From positions 15,449-25,869 of the forward strand of contig NZXC01000029.1 in NCBI GenBank assembly GCA_002701785.1: a DNA stretch of 10,421 nucleotides, written 5' to 3'. Of the stretch, positions 1-6,855 are shown piece after piece. Positions within the stretch are counted from its first letter, which is position 1, and every line of letters starts with the position of its first letter. The stretch is from Fidelibacterota bacterium (GTDB lineage: Bacteria > Fidelibacterota > Marinisomatia > Marinisomatales > TCS55). Under the pieces are notes generated by a model. That model did not search any database and had not been told where the DNA came from. It saw only the letters and a program-made list of their open reading frames with translations. The translations under genes and the position numbers were made by a program.

Positions 1-1
1 A

Positions 2-883
2 ACACCCTCAATGTATAGTTTAATGAACTATGCTGACATTTGCTTGGGTACATGGTACCCAAATGGAGGAATTAGGAGTATTGCAACGGCAATGTATAAA
101 AATTCTTTAGACTTAGGTGTTAAATATGAATTTTCATGCCCTGTTAATAAGATACATTTAACTAATAGTGAAAAAAATGTTAAAGGAATTCAATGTAATG
201 GGGAGGTTATTGAAACCGATATATTACTTGTAAATGGTGATTATCAATATATTGAACAAAATTTATTATCTAATAATGTGAGAAATTATTCAAATAAATA
301 TTGGGACAATCGAGTATTTTCACCAAGTAGTCTAATATTTTATATTGGCCTAAATAAAAAAATACAAAATATTCCACACCATGCATTATTTTTTGATACA
401 TCATTTAATTTACATGCTCAAGAAATATATGATAAACTATGTTGGCCATCAGATCCTTTATTCTATGTTTCCTGTACTTCAAAAACGGATTCAAGTACTG
501 CCCCAAAGAATGGTGAAACTTTATTCGTTTTGATACCAACCGCAAACGGATTGGATGATAATAATAAAATAAGAGAGAAATTTTTTAATATGGTTATTTC
601 TAGGATAGAAAATAATATTGGTGATTCAATAAGAAATAATATTGTTTTTCAAAAATCATATGCACATCGAGACTTTACAAAAGATTTTAATACTATGAAT
701 GGTAATGCGTATGGATTAGCAAATACATTATTTCAAAGTGCATTTATGAAGCCAAAAATGAAAAATAAAAAGATACACAATCTTTATTATACCGGGCAAC
801 TTACTGTTCCTGGTCCAGGTATGCCTCCATCAATAATCTCAGGTAAGATTGCAGCTAGCCTTATTGGTAAAGAACATGACTGA
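2..883 (+). CDS. crtI: Phytoene desaturase CrtI, C-terminal part (5' end outside window)
   Basis: This is the C-terminal part of a CrtI-type, FAD-dependent phytoene desaturase, which converts phytoene to lycopene at the membrane. The frame is open from base 2, before the first ATG at 11, and the residues there (TPSMYSLMNYAD, then LGTWYPNGG) match the interior CrtI stretch that precedes the GTWYPxGG motif. The gene therefore begins upstream and is cut by the window edge, not started at 11. About 293 residues of a roughly 490-residue family are present. The end has the typical CrtI FAD-binding tail (YYTGQLTVPGPGMPPSIISGK split around position 830), followed by a short KEHD end. The stop at 881-883 overlaps the crtB start by 8 bp, which indicates translational coupling. 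The substrate range (phytoene versus a C30 analogue or a diapo form) cannot be read directly. The CrtB and lycopene cyclase neighbours support the C40 pathway. Confidence 0.93.
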   Translation, partial: TPSMYSLMNYADICLGTWYPNGGIRSIATAMYKNSLDLGVKYEFSCPVNKIHLTNSEKNVKGIQCNGEVIETDILLVNGDYQYIEQNLLSNNVRNYSNKYWDNRVFSPSSLIFYIGLNKKIQNIPHHALFFDTSFNLHAQEIYDKLCWPSDPLFYVSCTSKTDSSTAPKNGETLFVLIPTANGLDDNNKIREKFFNMVISRIENNIGDSIRNNIVFQKSYAHRDFTKDFNTMNGNAYGLANTLFQSAFMKPKMKNKKIHNLYYTGQLTVPGPGMPPSIISGKIAASLIGKEHD

Positions 884-1724
884 TCGTGAAATTTATGATG
901 ATCTCGCTAAGACAATTAGCGAAGTAACTACAAAGAGATATAGTACTTCATTCTCTTTAGGAATTAATTTTTTCAGCCGGGATATACGTCAAAGTATTTA
1001 TGGTATTTATGGATTTGTTCGTTTTGCTGATGAAATTGTTGATACATTTTTTGAACAAGATCAAGAAAAAATAATTATTGATTTTGGAAATGAAACACTT
1101 TTATCAATAAAAAGAATGTATAGTTCGAATCCTATTCTTCATTCATTTCAGATGGTAGTAAATAACTACAATATTTCAATAGATTTAATTGAATCATTTC
1201 TAAATAGTATGAAAATGGATATTTACCAAGTTAAACATTCCAAGAATTCCTACAATAATTATATATATGGATCAGCAGAAGTAATTGGTTTAATGTGTAT
1301 TAACGTTTTTTGTAAAGGTGATAATCAAAGAATTAAAGAATTAACATATTCTGCACAAAAACTAGGTTCTGCATTTCAAAAAGTGAATTTTCTTCGTGAT
1401 TTTAAAGATGATTACGAAGGGAAAGGAAGATTATATTTTCCTGAATTGAATAAAAATAATGTTTTAGATAATGTTTCAAAAATCATGATTGAGGAACAAA
1501 TTGAAAATGATTTTGATGAGGGGATTAAAGGAATAAAAAGATTACCAAATAATTCTCGTTTGGGTGTTTACCTCGCTTATCGCTATTTTCGTGTTTTATT
1601 TAATAAATTAAAAAAAACTGATGCGAAAGAGATAACGGAAAATCGACTACGGATAAATAACTTTAGTAAATTATCTTTAATTCCAATAACATATTTAAGA
1701 GAAAAAACTGGACAGTTTATTTAA
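876..1724 (+). CDS. crtB: Phytoene synthase CrtB
   Basis: Phytoene synthase condenses two geranylgeranyl diphosphates to phytoene, the first committed C40 carotenoid step. The 282-residue protein carries both Asp-rich Mg-diphosphate motifs: D52-E53-I-V-D56 within FVRFADEIVD, and the N171-F-L-R174-D175 to D179 motif within QKVNFLRDFKDDYE. It also has the RYSTSFSLG substrate-pocket segment near residue 21 and YGSAEVIGLM near 131. I chose ATG 876 because the N-terminus MTDREIYDDLAK fits family length. An upstream in-frame TTG at 849 would extend deep into crtI. The start lies inside the crtI stop (ATGACTGA, 8-bp overlap) and no good Shine-Dalgarno is visible, so re-initiation from crtI is likely. 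A squalene- or dehydrosqualene-synthase role is less likely given the crtI, crtYcd and crtZ neighbours. Confidence 0.95.
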   Translation: MTDREIYDDLAKTISEVTTKRYSTSFSLGINFFSRDIRQSIYGIYGFVRFADEIVDTFFEQDQEKIIIDFGNETLLSIKRMYSSNPILHSFQMVVNNYNISIDLIESFLNSMKMDIYQVKHSKNSYNNYIYGSAEVIGLMCINVFCKGDNQRIKELTYSAQKLGSAFQKVNFLRDFKDDYEGKGRLYFPELNKNNVLDNVSKIMIEEQIENDFDEGIKGIKRLPNNSRLGVYLAYRYFRVLFNKLKKTDAKEITENRLRINNFSKLSLIPITYLREKTGQFI

Positions 1725-1728
1725 TTAA

Positions 1729-2175
1729 ATGTTAAACGCTATTTTAATAACTATCACATCTTTTATGGCTATGGAATTTATTGCGTGGGCAACTCACAAG
1801 TTTTTAATGCACGGTCCTCTATGGATATTACATGAAGACCATCATGTTTTAACCGGAAAATGGTACCAAAAAAATGATTCCTTCGCGTTAATCTTCGCAA
1901 TACCAAGCATATCATGTTTCTTCGTAGGAAGCTTTTTATCTCCAAAATGGTTAGTGTTTGTTGGATTAGGAATCCTTCTATACGGAATTGCTTATATGCT
2001 AGTTCATGATATATTCATTCACCGCAGAATTAAATTATTTAAAAAACCTAAAAATAGTTATCTAAAAGGGCTCCTTCTTGCACATAGAAAGCATCATGTA
2101 AATTTAGGCAAATATGATTGTGAATATTTTGGAATGTTATTTGTGCCACCAAAATTAATTAAATCAATAAAATAA
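1729..2175 (+). CDS. crtZ: Beta-carotene hydroxylase CrtZ
   Basis: This is a non-haem di-iron membrane hydroxylase of the CrtZ/fatty-acid-hydroxylase type, which adds 3-hydroxyls to beta-ionone rings (beta-carotene to zeaxanthin). The 148-residue protein has all four histidine boxes: H23/H28 in HKFLMH, H35/H38/H39 in HEDHH, H93/H98 in HDIFIH and H119/H122/H123 in HRKHH. Hydrophobic segments lie near residues 2-20, 52-70 and 74-92. The length is normal for bacterial CrtZ. ATG 1729 lies 4 bp after the crtB stop with no evident Shine-Dalgarno. The gene sits between phytoene synthase and lycopene cyclase, as in many Bacteroidota-type clusters. The expected end product of the four crt genes in this operon is zeaxanthin. 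Confidence 0.94.
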   Translation: MLNAILITITSFMAMEFIAWATHKFLMHGPLWILHEDHHVLTGKWYQKNDSFALIFAIPSISCFFVGSFLSPKWLVFVGLGILLYGIAYMLVHDIFIHRRIKLFKKPKNSYLKGLLLAHRKHHVNLGKYDCEYFGMLFVPPKLIKSIK

Positions 2176-2177
2176 AT

Positions 2178-2870
2178 TTGAATACCTACCTGTACTTTTT
2201 ACTAAATACTTCGGCTATTTCTGTACCTCTAATTTTTTCATTTTATCATAAGACTAAGTATTGGGCTACATGGAAAAAACTTCTTCCTGGCTTATTCATC
2301 ATGGATAGTATATATATTATATGGGATATTATATTTACACAATTAGGGGTCTGGGGATTCAATGAAAAGTATATAATTGGATATCATATTTTTAATCTTC
2401 CTATAGAAGAATGGTTGTTTTTTATTTGTATCCCTTATGCTTCTTTGTTTATTCATTACAGTATGTTAAAGATTTTTCCGGATTGGAAATTTTCAGTTTT
2501 TAATACCAAAATAATATTCTATCTAATTATCTTGACCTTATTAATTCTCACTATTATTAATTTTGGCAAACTATATACGACTTGTTGTTTTTTGAGCACA
2601 ATTATTCTTTTATATTGGGTATCAATAAAAAAAATGGAATTATTACAAACTTTTTTTCTATCATACCTTTTTATATTAATCCCGTTTTTCATCATTAATG
2701 GTATTCTGACAGGCACATTTATTATAGATCAGGTTGTTTGGTATAATAATCATCATAATATGGGAATACGACTAGGAACGATACCATTCGAAGATATATT
2801 CTATGGATTCACATTATTACTTGGTATAATAATTATTTCTGATAAAAAATTAATTAGTAAAAAACAATAA
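2178..2870 (+). CDS. crtYcd: Lycopene beta-cyclase, fused CrtYc-CrtYd membrane type
   Basis: This is an integral membrane lycopene cyclase of the CrtYc/CrtYd family, the type that is heterodimeric in some actinobacteria and fused in Bacteroidota, archaea and fungi. It is not related to FAD-dependent CrtY. The 230-residue protein contains two tandem lycopene-cyclase domains. The first has WDIIFTQLGVWGFN (residues 49-62) and the acidic signature P75-I-E77-E78. The second has P203-F-E205-D206 in IPFEDIFYG, preceded by RLGT. At least six hydrophobic helices are apparent. The start codon is probably TTG at 2178, 2 bp after the crtZ stop. No in-frame ATG gives the conserved N-terminal helix. It should make beta-carotene from lycopene for CrtZ. 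The second motif has D in place of the second E, a mild variation. Confidence 0.9.
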   Translation: MNTYLYFLLNTSAISVPLIFSFYHKTKYWATWKKLLPGLFIMDSIYIIWDIIFTQLGVWGFNEKYIIGYHIFNLPIEEWLFFICIPYASLFIHYSMLKIFPDWKFSVFNTKIIFYLIILTLLILTIINFGKLYTTCCFLSTIILLYWVSIKKMELLQTFFLSYLFILIPFFIINGILTGTFIIDQVVWYNNHHNMGIRLGTIPFEDIFYGFTLLLGIIIISDKKLISKKQ

Positions 2871-2871
2871 A

Positions 2872-3846
2872 ATGATAATACGTCATCCTAGTGCTTATCA
2901 TGGTAGAAAGAATAAAAGGCCATTCTTTGAAGGGTGGTATCATAAATTAACAACCATAAGCAAAAAATCGTTAGCAATCATTCCTGGTATTTATCATAGT
3001 GGAATATCAGATAATAAAACAGCATTTATAATGATTTTTGAGGGTAATAATGGTAACGTATTTTTTGAAAGATTTGGAGCTACAGAATTTGAGTGTAGTA
3101 AATCAGAATACAATCTTCAGATTGGTCCAAACTTTTTTTCACTAAATGAAATGAAACTTGATATAAGTACAAATAATCTTCAATTAAAAGGGAAAGTAAA
3201 TACAAAACATCTTAAGCCATGGCCTGTAACTCTATTTGAGCCAGGATGCATGGGTATGTATGCATACATACCAACAATGGAATGTTTTCATGGAATATTA
3301 AGTATGGATCATTCATTAAATGGGAAATTAGAATTAAATGAATCGGTATATGATTTTTCAGATGGTCGCGGTTATATAGAAAAAGATTGGGGCAAAAATT
3401 TTCCAGAAGATTGGATTTGGGCACAAGCAAATCATTTCGAAAATAATCATGCAAGTATTTCAGCTTCACTGGCTACAATTCCATGGAAAAGAATGAAATT
3501 TGCTGGATTCATAGTGGGTTTATATTTTGACAATAAGTTTTATCGGTTCACTACTTATAGAAATACTATTATAAAAGATATATATTTTGATTCAAAAAAA
3601 TTTTACTGGCTATTACAACGAAAAGATTTATCATTACATTTAACAATTGAGAGAGGTAAAAAGGATGGATTGCTTTTTGCCCCAGATAAAAATGATATGA
3701 TACCAAAAGTAATAGAGAATCTTGATGGTAAAATACGTTGTCAATTATATCATAATGATTCAAAAATATTTGATGATTATTCTAATTTATGTGCAACTGA
3801 ATTCATTGGGAATACAAAACAACTAATAAAAATGACATTGAATTAA
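2872..3846 (+). CDS. Tocopherol-cyclase-like protein (TocC family)
   Basis: The 324-residue protein resembles the tocopherol cyclase family (plant VTE1/SXD1 and bacterial homologues). Signatures visible are FFEGWYHKL (residues 18-26), the SLAIIPGIYHSG strand (33-44), GRGYIEKDWGKNFP (165-178) and WIWAQANHF (181-189), corresponding to the family's FEGWY, GYxEKxWG and WxWxQxN blocks. Plant members close the chromanol ring of tocopherols. Most bacterial members have no assigned substrate, and the carotenoid 1,2-hydratase CrtC is regarded as a distant structural relative. No signal peptide is seen. ATG 2872 follows the crtYcd stop by 1 bp, and the stop precedes the SOUL gene by 1 bp, so it is an integral part of the carotenoid operon. 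No tocopherol prenyltransferase or methyltransferase is in the window, so action on a quinol or a carotenoid derivative is inference only. Confidence 0.8.
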   Translation: MIIRHPSAYHGRKNKRPFFEGWYHKLTTISKKSLAIIPGIYHSGISDNKTAFIMIFEGNNGNVFFERFGATEFECSKSEYNLQIGPNFFSLNEMKLDISTNNLQLKGKVNTKHLKPWPVTLFEPGCMGMYAYIPTMECFHGILSMDHSLNGKLELNESVYDFSDGRGYIEKDWGKNFPEDWIWAQANHFENNHASISASLATIPWKRMKFAGFIVGLYFDNKFYRFTTYRNTIIKDIYFDSKKFYWLLQRKDLSLHLTIERGKKDGLLFAPDKNDMIPKVIENLDGKIRCQLYHNDSKIFDDYSNLCATEFIGNTKQLIKMTLN

Positions 3847-3847
3847 A

Positions 3848-4414
3848 TTGAAAATATTATTTACTATATTTATAACAATAGGAACTATTATGGCTTCACA
3901 AATAGAGACACCAGAATACCAACTTTTAGAAAAACATGGACAATTTGAAATACGTTTGTATGAACCCATGATTATTGCCATGACTAATATTAATAGTAAT
4001 TATCGTGAGTCTACTTACACCGGTTTTAGACGCATAGCTAATTATATATTTGGTGGAAATGATCAAAATATAGAAATCGCAATGACAGCCCCAGTAATTT
4101 CAAGTAGCCCTGTAAATAATGATGGTATTTACGATGTGGCATTTGTGATGCCTAAGAAAAATTCATTATCTAACCTACCAGAGCCCAATTATGATAATAT
4201 AATCATAAAAGAAAAGAATCTTGGAAAGATGGCAGTTTTACGTTTTGGAGGATGGGCAACAGAAGAAAAAGTAATCAAGTACCAGAAAAAACTAGAAAAA
4301 ATATTAATAGAAAATAGATATACTATTACCGGAAATTTTATGGTTGCCCAATATAATTCGCCTTGGGCTCTTCCTCCTTTTCGAAGAAATGAGATAATGG
4401 CTCCTATTGAATGA
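3848..4414 (+). CDS. SOUL/HBP-type haem-binding family protein, probably exported
   Basis: This 188-residue protein belongs to the SOUL haem-binding family (PF04832). Recognisable blocks are EYQLLEKHGQFEIRLYEP (residues 23-40), FRRIANYIFGGN (60-71), IEIAMTAPV (75-83) and the C-terminal YNSPWALPPFRRNEIM (169-184), all typical of the family. The first 17 or so residues (MKILFTIFITIGTIMAS) are a hydrophobic signal-like segment with a plausible cleavage site after MAS, suggesting export to the periplasm. Family members bind haem or porphyrins in animals, and some bacterial genes lie beside photoprotection genes. The precise role is unknown. The start is probably TTG 3848, 1 bp after the previous stop, because it gives the complete signal peptide. 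The TGA stop overlaps the pirin ATG (ATGA, 4 bp), implying coupled translation. Tetrapyrrole handling would fit a photo-oxidative stress context, as inference. Confidence 0.85.
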   Translation: MKILFTIFITIGTIMASQIETPEYQLLEKHGQFEIRLYEPMIIAMTNINSNYRESTYTGFRRIANYIFGGNDQNIEIAMTAPVISSSPVNNDGIYDVAFVMPKKNSLSNLPEPNYDNIIIKEKNLGKMAVLRFGGWATEEKVIKYQKKLEKILIENRYTITGNFMVAQYNSPWALPPFRRNEIMAPIE

Positions 4415-5238
4415 AAGTTCGGAAAATAGAGAAAATTATCCAAGGAGTAGAAACTTCAGATGGCGCAGGAGTCAATCTTACACGAATTATTGGAAGTCCA
4501 GATCTAAATATGTTAGATCCATTTTTACTATTAGATGAATTTGGAAGCGAAAATCCAAAAGATTATATATCAGGATTTCCACCGCACCCACATAGAGGAT
4601 TTGAAACCATAACCTACATGATTAATGGCAAATTTCGTCATAAAGACTCAGCCGGTAATGAAGGAATTCTTTCTGATGGTTCTGTTCAATGGATGACTGC
4701 TGGAAGAGGGGTTATACATAGTGAAATGCCTGAACAGACGGATGGGTTAGTGCGAGGATTCCAACTATGGCTTAATCTTCCTAAGGAATTGAAAATGATT
4801 AGGCCAAGCTATTATGATATACCCCAAGATCGAATACCACAAATAGATATTCCTGGGGGGACAATAAAGATTATTGCAGGAAAATATAATAATATTAAAG
4901 GTCCTGGAAATCCTCATACTGGCATGTTTTATCATGATGTAAACTTAAAAAAGAATACAAATTTTAATAAGTCCTTGATTGATGGATGGAATGTTTTCAT
5001 ATATGTCTATGAAGGAAATATTATGATTGATAGTAAAGTTTTAAAAAAAGATTTAGCGGTGATGAATAGTATAGGAGATTTAGAATTACATACAGTAAAT
5101 GATGGTGCAAAATTTATCATAATTGGAGGAAAGCCTCTCAATGAGCCTGTGGCACGAGGAGGACCATTTGTAATGAACACAAAACAAGAAGTCTTACAGG
5201 CATTTTCTGACTATCAAAATGGATTATTAGATCAATAA
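4411..5238 (+). CDS. Pirin family bicupin protein
   Basis: This is a pirin of 275 residues, a bicupin metal-binding protein. The N-terminal cupin has the pirin signature PPHPHRGFETITYM (57-70) and the four expected Fe ligands H59, H61, H103 and E105. RGFQLWLNLP (115-124) and the C-terminal cupin block LNEPVARGGPFVMNT (243-257) are also present. Bacterial pirins include quercetin 2,3-dioxygenases (YhaK/YhhW-like) and redox-responsive proteins of unknown substrate, so no reaction should be assigned. The ATG at 4411 overlaps the SOUL stop by 4 bp. It is the last gene of the carotenoid operon, followed by about 88 bp of non-coding sequence holding the first CGCTCATA repeat. Cytoplasmic location is expected, as there is no signal peptide. 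Confidence 0.92.
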   Translation: MKVRKIEKIIQGVETSDGAGVNLTRIIGSPDLNMLDPFLLLDEFGSENPKDYISGFPPHPHRGFETITYMINGKFRHKDSAGNEGILSDGSVQWMTAGRGVIHSEMPEQTDGLVRGFQLWLNLPKELKMIRPSYYDIPQDRIPQIDIPGGTIKIIAGKYNNIKGPGNPHTGMFYHDVNLKKNTNFNKSLIDGWNVFIYVYEGNIMIDSKVLKKDLAVMNSIGDLELHTVNDGAKFIIIGGKPLNEPVARGGPFVMNTKQEVLQAFSDYQNGLLDQ

Positions 5239-5246
5239 TATAAAAG

Positions 5247-5270
5247 ATTACAATTAATTTATTTTGTAAT
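5247..5270. repeat. Inverted repeat ATTACAA-N10-TTGTAAT downstream of pirin
   Basis: A perfect 7-bp inverted repeat with a 10-base AT-only spacer lies 8 bp after the pirin stop and about 24 bp before the tandem CGCTCATA repeat. It contains no G-C run and is not followed by a clean T tract, so it is a poor intrinsic terminator. It could be part of the promoter region or a second protein-binding site. In DNA this AT-rich, a chance origin is quite possible. Confidence 0.25.
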
Positions 5271-5292
5271 TAATATATATTCTTCTTAATAT

Positions 5293-5309
5293 CGCTCATA
5301 ACGCTCATA
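5293..5309 (+). promoter_or_regulatory. Tandem CGCTCATA operator-like repeat, site A
   Basis: Two perfect CGCTCATA octamers at 5293-5300 and 5302-5309, separated by a single A, form a direct repeat of 9-bp period. The 14-bp core GCTCATAACGCTCA (5294-5307) recurs exactly at two other intergenic places in this window, before the MerR-type regulator gene and before the SRPBCC gene. Site A ends 17 bp before the ATG of the zinc-ribbon gene, immediately upstream of TATAAAGGAG, so bound protein would probably cover promoter or early transcript DNA. I infer it is the binding site of the regulator encoded at 7593-8474. No -35/-10 pair is convincing nearby. Confidence 0.7.
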
Positions 5310-5326
5310 CTATAAAGGAGAATATC

Positions 5327-5575
5327 ATGACTATTTTAGAATCATTAGCACTTGGAAAAAATAAAGAAAATAAAAAAGTAAACAGTAAATCTTCTTATAA
5401 CTCCAAAGAAGGAAAAATAACTGATAAATATTTAATTGTTTGCCCAGCTTGCAACGTTGTATGGGAAAAAGTTCATTGGCGAAATAAAATTTTGATTGAA
5501 TATTACCATGAAATACCTAGGTATGGGAAAAAAAACGAAGTATGTCCTGAATGTTCAGAAAAAGCAGTTTTATAA
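5327..5575 (+). CDS. Small zinc-ribbon protein of unknown function
   Basis: The 82-residue protein has a low-complexity, Lys/Asn/Ser-rich N-terminal third and a C-terminal zinc-ribbon-like region with two CxxC knuckles, C39-P-A-C42 and C73-P-E-C76, about 30 residues apart. Between them is a basic/aromatic stretch (VVWEKVHWRNKIL and YYHEIPRYGKK). I do not recognise a named family. A zinc-binding fold is likely from the paired CPxC motifs, but a nucleic-acid or protein partner cannot be told. It has one of the best ribosome binding sites in the window (AAAGGAG at 5314-5320, 6 bp before ATG 5327) and is the first gene after repeat site A, so it leads the second operon. The stop at 5573-5575 is followed by 29 bp before the VOC gene. 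Confidence 0.75.
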   Translation: MTILESLALGKNKENKKVNSKSSYNSKEGKITDKYLIVCPACNVVWEKVHWRNKILIEYYHEIPRYGKKNEVCPECSEKAVL

Positions 5576-5604
5576 ACCGATTATTAAAGGAAAACATACT
5601 TATT

Positions 5605-5934
5605 ATGAAAAAACTTTCACTAGTAGATCATATAGCAATACAAACAACAAATATCAAATCCACTATAAATTGGTATTTAAGCAATTTTTCCTGCGAAACT
5701 ATTTTCAAAGATAAAACATGGGCATTATTAAAATTTGATAACATAAATATTGCTTTGGTTAATCCAAATGAACATCCTCCACATATTGCATTCAAGGTGA
5801 GTAATATATTTGAATATGGAAAACCATGCACTCATCGTGATGGGATTAACTACATTTATAAAGAAGATGATTTTGGCAATGTAATAGAACTCGTTGAAAA
5901 TAGTTTCAATCTGAAGAAGGAGAAAAGTCAATGA
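5605..5934 (+). CDS. Small VOC/glyoxalase-fold protein
   Basis: The 109-residue protein fits one vicinal-oxygen-chelate module. It has the N-terminal LVDHIAIQTTNIKSTINWYLSNF strand-helix (residues 6 to 28), H60 in HPPHIAFKV, and the C-terminal DDFGNVIELVE (88-98). H9, H60 and E95 are at the positions typical of VOC metal ligands, so a metal-dependent glyoxalase, dioxygenase or resistance-protein-like activity is possible, but the substrate is unknown. It would need to dimerise to complete the usual active site. I chose ATG 5605 because the protein then begins MKKLSLVDHIAI, the usual VOC start, and AAAGGA lies at 5586-5591, though the 13-base spacing is long. The in-frame ATG at 5551 is inside the zinc-ribbon gene. 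The TGA overlaps the next ATG by 4 bp, with AAGGAG at 5917-5922. Confidence 0.8.
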   Translation: MKKLSLVDHIAIQTTNIKSTINWYLSNFSCETIFKDKTWALLKFDNINIALVNPNEHPPHIAFKVSNIFEYGKPCTHRDGINYIYKEDDFGNVIELVENSFNLKKEKSQ

Positions 5935-6128
5935 AATTTAATGATAATAAATCAAAAATATATTTAAAAGAAAAATACTGTATTATATCAACTCCCATCG
6001 AATTTATAGAAAATTCCGTAAAAGTTGCTGGTGACATGATCAACAGAGGGTGGATACCCGTATCAGGAGTTTCATTTGATGATGGAAAAATATTTCATAC
6101 ACTTGTAAAGGAGCCTAATAATGTCTAA
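5931..6128 (+). CDS. DUF1737-like small protein
   Basis: The 65-residue protein has a layout like DUF1737 proteins: an N-terminal strand (YCIISTPIEFIENSVKVAG), a helix ending in the characteristic INRGWIPVSGVSFDDG (38-53), then a final strand IFHTLVKEP. The GWxPxGGV-like segment (GWIPVSGV) is the best recognition point. The function of DUF1737 is not known to me, and the assignment rests on this short motif only. The coding status is well supported: AAGGAG lies 8 bp before ATG 5931, the start overlaps the preceding stop in an ATGA junction, and the stop overlaps the SDR start by 8 bp. Such coupling suggests stoichiometric production with the VOC and SDR proteins. Confidence 0.72.
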   Translation: MKFNDNKSKIYLKEKYCIISTPIEFIENSVKVAGDMINRGWIPVSGVSFDDGKIFHTLVKEPNNV

Positions 6129-6837
6129 TTACATTATAATAGGTGCAAGTGGTGGAATTGGTTCTCAACTGACGGAATATCTTCAGGGTAAAGGTCATTC
6201 AGTCCTCCTTGCACAACACAATAACCCTATTAGCAAACAATCGCTTGTGCAATCCTTAACCCATATTTCGTCAGTTGAAGCTACGGATTTTGACTCTGTT
6301 GCCAATTTATTTAATTACGGAGTTGAAAAATTAGGAAACATTCATGGCGTGGTGAATCTTGCTGGAAGCATCATATTAAAACCTGCTCATAGGACTTCAA
6401 ATAATGAATTTGAGCATACCATAGATCAAAACTTAAAGACTTCTTTTAGCGTAGTACGTTCAGCCGGTCTAATATTAGAAAATTCATCTGTTGTCCTTAT
6501 ATCTAGTGCAGCTGCCTCAGTGGGATTAAATAATCACGAAGCAATTGCAGCTGCAAAAGCTGGAATTGAAGGCTTAGCTCGTTCTGCTGCGGCTACATAT
6601 TCCAAGAAAAATCTACGATTTAATGTAATTGCTCCTAGTTTAATTGACACACCGCTTGCCGCTGGAATTACTTCAAATGCACTAGCCTTAAAAGCTAGTA
6701 AAAAAATGCATCCTCTTGGAAGAATTGGGACTCCTCGGGATATAATTAATATGATTGGGTTACTTCTAGATGAAGAAAATAACTGGATAACTGGCAATGT
6801 GTTTCACATTGATGGTGGAATATCAAAAATAAAATAA
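6121..6837 (+). CDS. SDR-fold protein lacking the catalytic tyrosine
   Basis: The 238-residue protein has a classical short-chain dehydrogenase fold. The dinucleotide motif GASGGIG is at residues 8-14, NLAG at 79-82 (the NNAG equivalent), the active-site serine S129 in ISSAAAS, K146 in AAAKAG, and the tail NVFHIDGG at 226-233. Using FabG spacing (Ser, then Tyr 13 later, then Lys 4 later), the catalytic Tyr position falls on I142 in NHEAIAAAK, so the YxxxK motif reads IxxxK. Standard SDR hydride-transfer chemistry is therefore doubtful, although cofactor binding should remain. The substrate is unknown. It has an excellent AAAGGAG at 6107-6113 before ATG 6121 and overlaps the DUF1737-like stop by 8 bp. 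It may act as an NAD(P)-binding sensor, or use altered chemistry; that is inference. Confidence 0.88.
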   Translation: MSNYIIIGASGGIGSQLTEYLQGKGHSVLLAQHNNPISKQSLVQSLTHISSVEATDFDSVANLFNYGVEKLGNIHGVVNLAGSIILKPAHRTSNNEFEHTIDQNLKTSFSVVRSAGLILENSSVVLISSAAASVGLNNHEAIAAAKAGIEGLARSAAATYSKKNLRFNVIAPSLIDTPLAAGITSNALALKASKKMHPLGRIGTPRDIINMIGLLLDEENNWITGNVFHIDGGISKIK

Positions 6838-6855
6838 AATTGTAAAGGAAAAAAT

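Noticed and set aside
849..875. Upstream TTG start for crtB
   Set aside because: It would add nine residues inside crtI. ATG 876 fits the family N-terminus and the typical short operon overlap.
3212..4443. Minus-strand open frames (3212-3469, 3569-3763, 4189-4443)
   Set aside because: They lie opposite strongly recognisable TocC-like, SOUL and pirin genes, have no recognisable motifs or ribosome binding sites, and are expected by chance opposite AT-rich genes.
5551..5604. Upstream ATG start for the VOC protein
   Set aside because: It lies within the zinc-ribbon gene. The 18 extra residues do not resemble VOC proteins, and ATG 5605 gives the usual MKKLSLVDHIAI start.
5496..5714. 72-codon + strand frame spanning the end of the zinc-ribbon gene and the start of the VOC gene
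   Set aside because: It overlaps two supported genes in another frame, has no ribosome binding site and shows no family likeness.
6384..6390. Single GCTCATA inside the SDR gene, and TGAGCG inside the peroxidase gene near 7393
   Set aside because: Only one half-unit each, inside coding sequence, without the tandem partner.
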